A stretch of DNA of 17,316 bases from Comamonadaceae bacterium. Lineage in GTDB: Bacteria > Pseudomonadota > Gammaproteobacteria > Burkholderiales > Burkholderiaceae_C. This document shows positions 1 through 6,391 of the stretch, in pieces; position 1 is the stretch's first letter; each line of letters opens with the position of its first letter. Both the position numbers and the translations under genes were made by a program. The notes under the pieces are model-generated. The model worked only from the letters and a program-made list of their open reading frames with translations. It was not told the DNA's origin and searched no databases. Where the stretch lies: NCBI GenBank assembly GCA_947455585.1, contig CANGOY010000012.1:1-17316 (forward strand), written 5' to 3'.

Positions 1-23
1 AGCAGTCCCAAAAAGGACAACAT

Positions 24-1019
24 ATGAATTACTCAAAATTAAAGCAACTTATTCAATCGACACTGCTGGCAATGCTTTGTGCCATGGGCCAATCTGCATC
101 GGCAGAAACCATCAGCGACTATCCGAAAAAGCCGGTACGTTGGATCATTCCAACATCACCAGGAGCAGGAACAGACACATCGGCTCGTATCTTTGCACAA
201 ATTGCAAATGAAGCTTGGAAACAATCCGTGATTCCAGACAACAAGCCCGGCGCATCAGGCATGCTCGGCCTTGATGCACTGTACGCAGCGCCACCTGACG
301 GCTACACCTTAGCTTTTATGAGCGTTTCTCAATTCATTGATGCAACACTCTTACAAAAATACCAGTTTGATCAAGCCAAAGACTTCACGCCCATCTCGTT
401 GCTTGCGTCAACGCCACTTGTTTTACTGACCAACAGTCAAACAGGTATACGTTCGGCAACACAACTGATTGCTTATGCCAAAGAGCACCCCAACGAAATG
501 AATTACGGCTCAGGGGGAAGCGGCGGGTTGACTCACATTGCCATGGAGATGTTCGCGAGCAAAGCAGACATCAAACTCACACACATTCCCTATAAAGGCA
601 GCGGCCCTGCGGTCATAGATCTTTTGGCCGGACGCGTTCAATTAGGGCAATCTACCCCCCCAGCTGTCATGCAACACATCAAGTCAGGTCGGCTCATCCC
701 GCTGGCTGTTACAACACCTCATCGGTTTGCACAGCTTCCAGATGTGCCCACCATGACTGAGCTGGGTTTTCCTGGTGCATCCATAACCACTTGGTACGGA
801 TTGTTTGGTCCGGCAAAAATGAATCCTGCCTTGGTTGAGAAAATCGCTCAAAGCCTTGCCAATGAGGCTCGGCGCAATCCTGCAACCAAAGATCGAATCA
901 TCACAGGTGGCATTGATCCCGTGTTTGGCACCTCATCAGACTTTGCCGCAAGCCTGAAAAAAGAAAGAGAACAAATTCTTTCTACTGCCAAGTTGATTGG
1001 GTTTGAAAAAGACAAGTAA
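24..1019 (+). CDS. Bug/TctC-family periplasmic solute-binding receptor
   Basis: 331-residue exported protein of the Bug (Bordetella uptake gene, TctC) family. These are periplasmic receptors that bind small carboxylates or related solutes, some of which serve tripartite tricarboxylate transporters. A signal peptide is visible: a Lys-containing N-terminus, a hydrophobic stretch at about residues 9-21, and a likely cleavage after SASA (residue 27). The mature protein begins with the family's first beta-strand and loop, PVRWIIPTSPGAGTD (about 37-51). Further family motifs are NKPGASGMLG (about 73-82), the DF.PIS segment and IPYKGSGPAVIDLLAGRV (about 190-207). Length is typical. AAAGGA lies about 7 bases before the ATG. 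No TctA/TctB membrane genes are nearby, so this is one of the many orphan Bug receptors of betaproteobacteria, and the ligand cannot be read from sequence. The gene is visibly more AT-rich than the housekeeping genes to the right. Confidence 0.93.
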   Translation: MNYSKLKQLIQSTLLAMLCAMGQSASAETISDYPKKPVRWIIPTSPGAGTDTSARIFAQIANEAWKQSVIPDNKPGASGMLGLDALYAAPPDGYTLAFMSVSQFIDATLLQKYQFDQAKDFTPISLLASTPLVLLTNSQTGIRSATQLIAYAKEHPNEMNYGSGGSGGLTHIAMEMFASKADIKLTHIPYKGSGPAVIDLLAGRVQLGQSTPPAVMQHIKSGRLIPLAVTTPHRFAQLPDVPTMTELGFPGASITTWYGLFGPAKMNPALVEKIAQSLANEARRNPATKDRIITGGIDPVFGTSSDFAASLKKEREQILSTAKLIGFEKDK

Positions 1020-1056
1020 CAAGGTACTAATGCCAAATATGCATAAAGTACATCCG

Positions 1057-1086
1057 AAAGACTATCGATCTTTGCATCGGTCTTTT
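1057..1086 (+). terminator. Possible terminator after the Bug receptor gene
   Basis: An inverted repeat lies 38 bases after the stop codon. AAAGAC (1057-1062) pairs with GTCTTT (1080-1085), and an inner CGAT/ATCG pair sits on a 3-base bulge. It ends in TCTTTT. The stem is imperfect and the T-run short, so termination activity is uncertain. Confidence 0.4.
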
Positions 1087-1203
1087 AGCAAGTACTTGCA
1101 ACGTACAAGCACTAATCGAAGCTGAAGAAGGCTTTCGCATCATTGCCAATCGCCAGCAATCTAGTGTTGGCCTTTGGAAAAAAATTAGCCGAGAAATTTT
1201 TCT
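1087..1203. other. Intergenic stretch with no recognised gene
   Basis: Part of the 225-base gap between the Bug receptor gene and the tRNA. On the plus strand a frame stays open from 1031 to the TGA at 1217-1219, but it has no ATG, GTG or TTG start with a ribosome binding site. Its reading (including IEAEEGFRIIANRQQ) looks mildly protein-like and could be the decayed end of a gene. I do not call a gene here. Confidence 0.3.
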
Positions 1204-1237
1204 AAAAAAAAGCCACTGACCGAAATCAGTGGCTTTT
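1204..1237 (-). terminator. Rho-independent terminator of the intron-containing tRNA gene
   Basis: Read on the minus strand, AGCCACTGA and TCAGTGGCT form a perfect 9-bp stem (plus-strand positions 1211-1219 and 1226-1234) around a 6-base loop. It is followed by a run of eight U (plus-strand A-run 1204-1211). It starts 8 bases downstream of the tRNA CCA end, so it should end the tRNA precursor transcript. On the plus strand only four T follow the stem. Confidence 0.85.
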
Positions 1238-1244
1238 CCATTGT

Positions 1245-1520
1245 TGGTAGGGCGTGACAGACTTGAACTGTCGACCAAAGGATTCTGGTTTGTGTAGCTT
1301 TCACTACTCCCTGGACTATGCCTTCACCATTGCCTAAGCTTTAGGTGGACGCCGTCTAGTCTCTACACGTTCAGAGTGCTTTCGCACCTAGCTTCGCTCG
1401 GCATTGGCATATCTTGCGACTTAGCTTTCACCGAATTTGACGTCATTCACACGAGCAGTTTCCCCTCTCGGTGCACAATTTTTATGAGTCCTCTGCTCTA
1501 ACCAACTGAGCTAACGCCCC
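1245..1520 (-). tRNA. tRNA with CAU anticodon (probably tRNA-Ile2), interrupted by a group I intron
   Basis: On the minus strand the gene runs from GGGGCGT (acceptor 5' strand, ending at 1520) to an encoded CCA at 1247-1245. Joining 1520-1484 to 1284-1245 gives a 77-nt cloverleaf. It has D-stem GCTC/GAGC, anticodon stem GAGGA/TCCTT, loop CTCATAA with anticodon CAU, variable loop TGGTC, T-arm GACAG/CTGTC around TTCAAGT, and discriminator A. The first acceptor pair is a G1-U72 wobble. CAU could mean elongator tRNA-Met or the minor isoleucine tRNA, whose C34 is changed to lysidine by TilS. The TTGGTC segment after the anticodon stem, the TTCAAGT T-loop and a C5-G68 pair resemble tRNA-Ile2, and the known homologous intron sits in tRNA-Ile(CAU). 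The isoleucine call is therefore favoured, not proven. The gene needs intron splicing to work. Confidence 0.9.
1285..1483 (-). other. Group I intron (199 nt, IC3-like) in the tRNA anticodon loop
   Basis: The intron lies directly after anticodon base U36. The 5' exon ends CAU, which can pair with an internal GUG (C-G, A-U, U-G) 7 bases into the intron, giving P1 with the U-G pair required at group I 5' splice sites. The last intron base is G, as expected for omega-G. P2 is formed by CAC.GAG/CTC.GTG. GACTA (plus strand 1357-1361) and TAGTC (plus strand 1314-1318) make a perfect P7, the guanosine-binding helix. Conserved core strings include TCAAATTCGG, AGACTAGACGGC and GGCATAGTCCAGGGAGT. From memory, these closely match the self-splicing tRNA-Ile(CAU) intron of Azoarcus, about 205 nt and among the smallest known. 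No homing endonuclease ORF fits inside, so mobility would need reverse splicing or recombination. Confidence 0.93.
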
Positions 1521-1533
1521 TTAAAACGTAGTT

Positions 1534-1560
1534 ATTCTAGGCTCTAGACCAACTTGGCTA
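1534..1560 (-). pseudogene. Degenerate tRNA 5'-half fragment
   Basis: Plus-strand 1541-1560 matches the D-arm part of the intact tRNA's 5' half at 17 of 19 positions with one inserted base. A weaker match extends back to 1534. It sits 13 bases upstream of the functional tRNA 5' end, in the same orientation, and lacks a usable acceptor stem. It is interpreted as a remnant of duplication, not a functional RNA. Confidence 0.5.
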
Positions 1561-1660
1561 TCTTGCTGAAAAATTAAGCAAACTGTGAAAGCGGTGTAGA
1601 AGCAATTTATTGGGTTGGCGACTTTATATGTCGTTGATCTCATTGAAGATTAATTTAGAA

Positions 1661-1717
1661 CCTAAGCTCTAATAAATTTTATAAATCCTCAGCTCTAACC
1701 AACTTAGCTAACGTCCC
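1661..1717 (-). pseudogene. Decayed tRNA 5'-half copy plus a short tandem repeat of it
   Basis: Positions 1681-1717 match the 37-nt 5' exon of the intact tRNA (1484-1520) at 32 of 37 positions in the same orientation. The match covers acceptor strand, D-arm and the 5' side of the anticodon arm, and the anticodon end reads TTTAT in place of CTCAT. Just downstream on the minus strand, AAAATTTAT resembles the first bases of the intron (AAAAATTGT). CCTAAGCTCTAA at 1661-1672 repeats CCTCAGCTCTAA at 1687-1698 with one mismatch. No matching acceptor 3' strand with CCA is found, so this cannot be a working tRNA. Confidence 0.7.
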
Positions 1718-1834
1718 AGCCGAAGCGGCAATTGTAATTGGCCCGCGAGGCGGCATTCAAGTATTCAGGCATGAAGTCGAAACATGTGTGTACGGCACTG
1801 ATTTCGGTGCCACTCACCGTTTTAACTCACGCCC

Positions 1835-3742
1835 ATGACCTTCGAGATATTTAGCTCGCTCAAGAGCCACATCATTCGCTGGCCACGCCATTTGCTAATG
1901 GCTGGCAGCCTTTGCTTGCTCGTCGCATGCGGCGGTGGCGGTGGCGGCGGGTCGAGCCCATCTGGCGGCACCACGGCAGTTCCAACCATCGCATTGACGC
2001 GTTCAGACGGTGGGGCATCTGTGTACCCTGGTAACACTGCATTGGTGCTGCCGCAATTTAACTACGGCACAGGCGCATTGAGTTGGACTGACAGTTCAGG
2101 CGCCGGACACAGCCAACCCGTGGTTGCAGGCACCCCCGTGGCAGTGACGCCCTCACAGACAACCACGTACACACTCTCTGTAACTTACCAAGACCCAACC
2201 ACTGTTCGTACGTCTTTGGTCACCGGCAGTGCAACATTGCCCGTCACGGTGGTAAGTCCGCCAAGCCTGCTGGCAAGTTTGAGCTTAAGCACCGCCCCGA
2301 CAGGGACTGTGACACCCAGCACGGCCATACAAATTACGCCGACATTCACGGTTCCAGCAGGACTTAATCTGACATCGAGTGCCATTTTGGTAAACGCAGA
2401 TGCAGCCTCAGCCATCGCAGCCACATCTGGAACGCCTGTCGTACACAGGCCCACAGTCGATACGACTTACACGCTCAAAGTTTGTTACACCGACACGCGT
2501 GTGGTGCCGGTTGCAGCCAACTGCGCGTCCGTAGATGCGACGCGCATTCAAGTGGCATCTGGCCCAACCAAATTCAGCACAGGCGGCTTACTCAACATTG
2601 CTCGCAGCGATTTCACAGCCACAGCGCTACAAAACGGCACGGTGTTGATTGCTGGCGGCATCAACGGCACAGGTGTTGTCGAAAAGTCGGTCGAAATCTA
2701 CGACATGGTGAACAACAAATGGATTCGCACGGGCGACATGAAGACCGCACGACGCGGGCATGCAGCCACATTGCTCAGTGATGGTCGTGTACTCATCACC
2801 GGCGGCTATGACGGCACGACAGCAGCGACCGCACTGAACAAAGCCGAAACCTACGACCCAGCAACTGGCGTTTGGACGGCCACCAAAACAACGCTCATTG
2901 AAGCGCGTCGATGGCACACCAGCACGCTGCTGCCAAGCGGCAAGGTATTGATTGCGGGTGGCGGTGTCAGTTCAGGCAATGGCACTGTCACTGAACTCTT
3001 CGACCCTAGCGCCACCGCAACAACCTCATTCGTTTCCGCAGGCACGATGGCTGTGGCACGTCAAGGCCACACCGCCACACTGCTCCCCAGTGGGAAGGTG
3101 CTGATCGTTGGTCGCAGCAACAGCGAGCATGGCACTTTAAATGTAGGCACAACTGGGGCACCCATTAATGTCGACTCGGCAAGAACCAGCGAAATTTACG
3201 ACCCTGCTGCTACAGCTGTAGCGCCTGCAACCACACCGGTCTACTGGTCATATGGCCCCACGTTGAATGTCGGACGCGACTCGCACACAGCGACATTGGT
3301 TCCAAACGCTGATTCAACAAAGTTTTACCTTCTTGTTGCCGGTGGATTTGGTGGAAGCACCACTAGCGAGCTGCTAGACGTGACAACTTCCACATTGGGA
3401 ACATCGTTCACAGCGGTGACTCATGCCATGTCTGTGTCTCGCGCGCTGCACACCAGCACATACATCAGCACCATCGGTAAAGTGCTCACGATTGGTGGTT
3501 ACAACGCCACATCTCTGATGCTGATGAGTACCGAACTTTTCAATCTAGATGAAAGTGTGGCCGGTACCAGCGCGATTTCCACGAACAGTCCTTGGGTCAG
3601 CACGGGCAGCAAAGAGCTCACACTGGCGCGCGCCATGCACACCAGCACACTTTTAAGCAACGGCAACGTGCTAGTTTTGGGGACGTACTACACAACCTCC
3701 GGCAACGTGTCGAACACCACAGAAATTTGGTCACCCCCCTGA
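1835..3742 (+). CDS. Kelch-repeat (galactose oxidase-like propeller) lipoprotein
   Basis: 635 residues. The N-terminus is a lipoprotein signal: Arg15/Arg18, a hydrophobic core (20-30) and lipobox LVAC with the lipidated Cys at 32. Seven consecutive glycines then form a flexible tether. Glycine at +2 suggests outer-membrane sorting. Residues about 45-240 hold two similar Thr/Ser-rich segments with a TYTLSVTY/TYTLKVCY strand, likely Ig-like domains. From about 254 to the end run seven kelch-type repeats, each with an ARxxHTATLL-like strand and a KVLIAGG-like strand. The VLI(A/T)GG motif recurs from TVLIAGG through RVLITGG, KVLIAGG, KVLIVGR, LLVAGG and KVLTIGG to NVLVLGT. These predict a seven-bladed beta-propeller. 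Function is unknown; such surface propellers often bind glycans or proteins. No oxidase copper residues are claimed. An ATG at 1898 (residue 22) is an alternative start, but it would remove the positive n-region. Confidence 0.85.
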   Translation: MTFEIFSSLKSHIIRWPRHLLMAGSLCLLVACGGGGGGGSSPSGGTTAVPTIALTRSDGGASVYPGNTALVLPQFNYGTGALSWTDSSGAGHSQPVVAGTPVAVTPSQTTTYTLSVTYQDPTTVRTSLVTGSATLPVTVVSPPSLLASLSLSTAPTGTVTPSTAIQITPTFTVPAGLNLTSSAILVNADAASAIAATSGTPVVHRPTVDTTYTLKVCYTDTRVVPVAANCASVDATRIQVASGPTKFSTGGLLNIARSDFTATALQNGTVLIAGGINGTGVVEKSVEIYDMVNNKWIRTGDMKTARRGHAATLLSDGRVLITGGYDGTTAATALNKAETYDPATGVWTATKTTLIEARRWHTSTLLPSGKVLIAGGGVSSGNGTVTELFDPSATATTSFVSAGTMAVARQGHTATLLPSGKVLIVGRSNSEHGTLNVGTTGAPINVDSARTSEIYDPAATAVAPATTPVYWSYGPTLNVGRDSHTATLVPNADSTKFYLLVAGGFGGSTTSELLDVTTSTLGTSFTAVTHAMSVSRALHTSTYISTIGKVLTIGGYNATSLMLMSTELFNLDESVAGTSAISTNSPWVSTGSKELTLARAMHTSTLLSNGNVLVLGTYYTTSGNVSNTTEIWSPP

Positions 3743-3787
3743 TACAGGATTTAGACTCTCTTAACTCATCCACGCAAAGGTACTCAT

Positions 3788-4360
3788 ATGAAAAAACTTC
3801 TGATTTCTACTGGCCTGATGCTCACAGCATCGCTGGTTTGCGCGCAACCCCAAAAGCCAAGCTACTCATACTTTGAAGGTGCCAACCTCAGCATGGGTGT
3901 TGCTCAAAACTCAACCGAAGCCACCACAGCAAGCGGTAGCGATAAAGCCAACACCACGGTTGGTGTGGCCAAAGTGAACTACACCTTCGCACTGGCTTAT
4001 CCAGCCAAGTTGGGCGTGAGTGCGACCTTGGATTTGAAAAACTCCAAAGTCAAAGACGGCGAATATTTGGCTGTCAGCGGCCCGACTGAAATCAGCATCG
4101 AACCTGGCGTTTTGTTGCTGAGCAACTCTTTGCTCTACGGCAAACTCGGCACCTATTCAAGCCGATATGAAGCTGGCAGCAACCCAACTCGCAACCTGAG
4201 CGGCATGAGCTATGGCATTGGTATCAAACACTATGTGTATGGCCAAAACTTCATTCAAGCTGAATGGACTCAACGCAAAGCCGATGACAATGGCGCAGGC
4301 TTGACAGGTGTCAAGTTCAAACAAAGTTCAGCTGCATTGTTGGTCGGCTTCAACTTCTAA
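3788..4360 (+). CDS. Small outer-membrane beta-barrel protein
   Basis: 190 residues. It has a clear signal peptide (MKKLL, hydrophobic to about residue 18, likely cleavage after VCA near 19). The mature part alternates polar and hydrophobic residues in strands, for example NTTVGVAKVNYTFALAY, LGVSATLDLK, SYGIGIKHYVYG and FIQAEWTQRK. The last strand, SAALLVGFNF, ends in phenylalanine, the usual BamA recognition signal of outer-membrane barrels. Size fits an 8-stranded OmpA-like or OMP_b-brl barrel. No substrate can be inferred. AAGG lies about 9 bases before the ATG. It follows the kelch lipoprotein gene after 45 bp on the same strand with no strong terminator between them, so the two may be cotranscribed as surface proteins. 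Confidence 0.75.
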   Translation: MKKLLISTGLMLTASLVCAQPQKPSYSYFEGANLSMGVAQNSTEATTASGSDKANTTVGVAKVNYTFALAYPAKLGVSATLDLKNSKVKDGEYLAVSGPTEISIEPGVLLLSNSLLYGKLGTYSSRYEAGSNPTRNLSGMSYGIGIKHYVYGQNFIQAEWTQRKADDNGAGLTGVKFKQSSAALLVGFNF

Positions 4361-4403
4361 ACCTTCTCAGGTTTAAATCAGCGAGGGATTTATCATCCCT
4401 CGC
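4359..4403 (+). promoter_or_regulatory. Two tandem hairpins between the barrel gene and the permease start
   Basis: AAACCT (4359-4364) pairs with AGGTTT (4369-4374). GCGAGGGAT (4381-4389) pairs perfectly over 9 bp with ATCCCTCGC (4395-4403), loop TTATC. The second stem ends exactly at the base before the permease ATG. Neither is followed by a T-run. They may act as a weak terminator or mRNA 3' end for the barrel gene, as a translation-blocking structure for the permease, or both. Confidence 0.5.
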
Positions 4404-5345
4404 ATGAAACTCTCCCCCAAAGCTCTCGGGCTTGCCGCTGCGGTTGTCACGGTGCTCATTTGGTCATCGTTCATCGTGGTGGCCCGCGCATCTGCCGCGC
4501 ACAACCTTCTCCCCCTCGACATTGGTTTTTTGCGCATCATTGGCGCAGGCTGCGTGTTGCTGCCTTGGGGTTGGTGGCTGATGCGGGCGCAGCGCCAATC
4601 TGGCGAACAGGTGAGCTCTTTCATGGGCTTATCGCCCTTGCCTTGGCGCATCACCGCATTGGGTGGTTTCTTTGGCAGCATGCTTTACGCCATGCTGGCC
4701 TATTCAGGTTTTTTCTTTGCACCTGCCGCCCATGCCTCCGTATTGATGCCTGGCAGCTTGCCGCTGTGGACATCGCTCTTGGCCATCGTGGTGTTACACG
4801 ACCACATCACACGTGCGCGAGCGATTGGCCTCGCTTGCATTGTGTTGGGTGACCTGTTTGTCGGTGGTGCCAGCCTACTCAAAGCCTTTGATGGCGGCGA
4901 AGTTTGGAAAGGCGACTTGTTGTTCATGAGCGCTGCCTTTTGCTGGGCTTGTTACACCGTGCTGGTGCGTCGCCATTCGCTAGAGCCTGTGCGCGCCACC
5001 ATTGCCATCACGGCATTTTCTTGCACCACCTTTATTCCGGCCTACGCCATCGCCGCATATATGGCCTGGGTGCCAAGCCATTTAGCCATCGCGCCAGTTG
5101 GCGAAATGATTTTTCAAGCCATGTACCAAGGCATAGGCTCGGTGGTGATTTCAGGCATTACCTTCAACGTGATGATTCGCCACTATGGCCCCGTACGCTC
5201 CACCATGATTACCGCCTTGGTGCCGGGCCTATCGGCTTTGGGTGCGGTGGTGTTTTTGAATGAGCCCATGAGCCTGAACCTGCTGGCTGGCTTGGCTTTG
5301 GTAACCTGCGGCATTTTGTTTGGCGTGCGCTTGCCAAAACCTTAA
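4404..5345 (+). CDS. EamA/DMT-family inner-membrane permease
   Basis: 313 residues, very hydrophobic, with about ten predicted membrane helices in two homologous EamA halves (roughly 10-145 and 160-308). This is the standard plan of drug/metabolite transporter family exporters. Helix 1 begins ALGLAAAVVTVLIWSSFIVV. The helix 4 region has PGSLPLWTSLLAIVVL, and the matching place in the second half is ALVPGLSALGAVVFLNEPMS; the P..(P/G)....(L/V) and E(P/H) pattern is typical of EamA. Substrate is unknown, and relatives export amino acids or other metabolites. The ATG is directly abutted by a 9-bp hairpin whose 5' arm contains the only Shine-Dalgarno-like sequence (GAGGGA, 15 bases upstream). Its stop codon is only 5 bp from the convergent hrcA stop. 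Confidence 0.88.
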   Translation: MKLSPKALGLAAAVVTVLIWSSFIVVARASAAHNLLPLDIGFLRIIGAGCVLLPWGWWLMRAQRQSGEQVSSFMGLSPLPWRITALGGFFGSMLYAMLAYSGFFFAPAAHASVLMPGSLPLWTSLLAIVVLHDHITRARAIGLACIVLGDLFVGGASLLKAFDGGEVWKGDLLFMSAAFCWACYTVLVRRHSLEPVRATIAITAFSCTTFIPAYAIAAYMAWVPSHLAIAPVGEMIFQAMYQGIGSVVISGITFNVMIRHYGPVRSTMITALVPGLSALGAVVFLNEPMSLNLLAGLALVTCGILFGVRLPKP

Positions 5346-5350
5346 AGCTA

Positions 5351-6352
5351 TTACTTGTGGCTGAGGGCGTTGCTCACCAGCTTGGACGTGATGTCCACAA
5401 TTTGAATCATGCGGTCATAGGCCATGCGCGTGGGGCCAATCACACCCAACGTACCCACAACAAGGCCGTCCACCTCATATGGCGCACTGACCACCGACAG
5501 CTCTTCCATTGGCACAATTTTGCTTTCGCCACCGATGTAAATGCGCACACCTTCGGCCTGCGCTGAGCTGTCGAGCAAACGCACCAGCTGCGCTTTTTGC
5601 TCAAACAAATCAAAGGCACGGCGCAAATTGCCCATGTCGCTGGAGAAGTCGCTCACCGACAGCAAGTTGCGCTCGCCGCTGATGATCACGTCGTCTTGCA
5701 CTTGGGTGAGTGCCTCGGTACTCACCTGCACCGCCGCTTGCATGAGCGTGGCAATTTCGCCGCGCAGCGACTCCACCTCGGCCAGCAGCTTTTCGCGCAC
5801 CTGCTCAATGGCCATGCCAGCGAAATGGTGGTTTAAATAGTTAGACGCTTCCACCAGCTGCGAAGCGGCGTAGTCGGTTTCGGTAAACAGCACGCGGTTT
5901 TGCACATCGCCTTCTGGCGACACGATGATGACCAACAAGCGACGGTCCGACAAACGCAAAAACTCAATATGGCGAAACACCGAGCTGCGCTTGGGTGCAA
6001 TCACCACCCCCACAAAGTGCGACAGGTCCGACAACAAATGCGCCGCATTGGCAATCACCTTTTGCGGCTGGTCAGGGGCCAAGGTAGGCGTTTGCATGTG
6101 GCTGCGCTCGGCGGTCAGCATGGTGTCCACAAACAAGCGGTAGCCCAGCGCAGTGGGAATGCGACCTGCCGAGGTATGGGGGCTGGCAATGAGGCCCAAC
6201 TCCTCTAAATCGGACATCACATTGCGGATGGTTGCGGGCGACAACTCGATGCCTGTGGCGCGAGACAGCGTGCGCGAGCCAACGGGTTGCCCGTCAGCGA
6301 TATAGCGCTCTACCAGCGCTTTGAGCAATAACTTGGCGCGATCGTCTAGCAT
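5351..6352 (-). CDS. hrcA: Heat-inducible transcription repressor HrcA
   Basis: 333 residues. HrcA is the repressor of chaperone operons such as groESL and dnaK. It binds the CIRCE inverted repeat, and its activity depends on GroEL. The N-terminus MLDDRAKLLLKALVERY is the family signature. The winged-helix region includes recognition helix SPATIRNVMSDLEELGLI (38-55) and wing SPHTSAGRIPTALGYR (57-72). The remainder is the GAF-like and dimerisation domain, ending GTLGVIGPTRMAYDRMIQIV and a short tail. The start at 6352 was chosen because AGGA stands 5 bases upstream and homologues start here. An ATG 6 bases earlier (6358) is possible, and a longer open frame reaching 6436 would run into nadK. 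It is divergent from nadK, with 39 bp between. No CIRCE repeat is seen in this window, so its targets lie elsewhere. Confidence 0.96.
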   Translation of the reverse strand: MLDDRAKLLLKALVERYIADGQPVGSRTLSRATGIELSPATIRNVMSDLEELGLIASPHTSAGRIPTALGYRLFVDTMLTAERSHMQTPTLAPDQPQKVIANAAHLLSDLSHFVGVVIAPKRSSVFRHIEFLRLSDRRLLVIIVSPEGDVQNRVLFTETDYAASQLVEASNYLNHHFAGMAIEQVREKLLAEVESLRGEIATLMQAAVQVSTEALTQVQDDVIISGERNLLSVSDFSSDMGNLRRAFDLFEQKAQLVRLLDSSAQAEGVRIYIGGESKIVPMEELSVVSAPYEVDGLVVGTLGVIGPTRMAYDRMIQIVDITSKLVSNALSHK

Positions 6353-6391
6353 GGTCATCCTGTTGTCGAATTTTAGTGATGTAATTTGCCT

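Larger units (their letters stand above)
1521..1834. other. 314-base AT-rich intergenic region with tRNA debris
   Basis: No supportable CDS is seen. On the minus strand the stretch nearest the tRNA (1521-1570) should carry its promoter. TAGAAT at about 15 bases upstream is a possible -10 box, but no clear -35 partner stands out. Several decayed copies of the tRNA 5' half are present (listed separately). Towards the kelch gene, GGCACT (1794-1799) and GGTGCC (1806-1811) form a short hairpin. No strong ribosome binding site precedes the ATG at 1835. Confidence 0.6.

Noticed and set aside
1027..1278. 83-residue minus-strand open frame across the tRNA 3' end
   Set aside because: It overlaps the tRNA 3' exon and its terminator, has no ribosome binding site, and its reading is low in protein character.
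1245..1717. Integrated element bounded by tRNA attachment-site repeats
   Set aside because: The repeated part is the tRNA 5' half, no integrase or cargo gene lies between the copies, and the spacing is under 200 bases.
1928..1951. GGC/GGT-rich repeat as a phase-variable tract
   Set aside because: It encodes the poly-glycine tether with mixed GGC/GGT/GGG codons in triplets. Slippage by one triplet would not break the frame, so phase variation is not supported.
6353..6391. CIRCE operator between hrcA and nadK
   Set aside because: No TTAGCACTC and GAGTGCTAA pair is present in the 39-bp gap.
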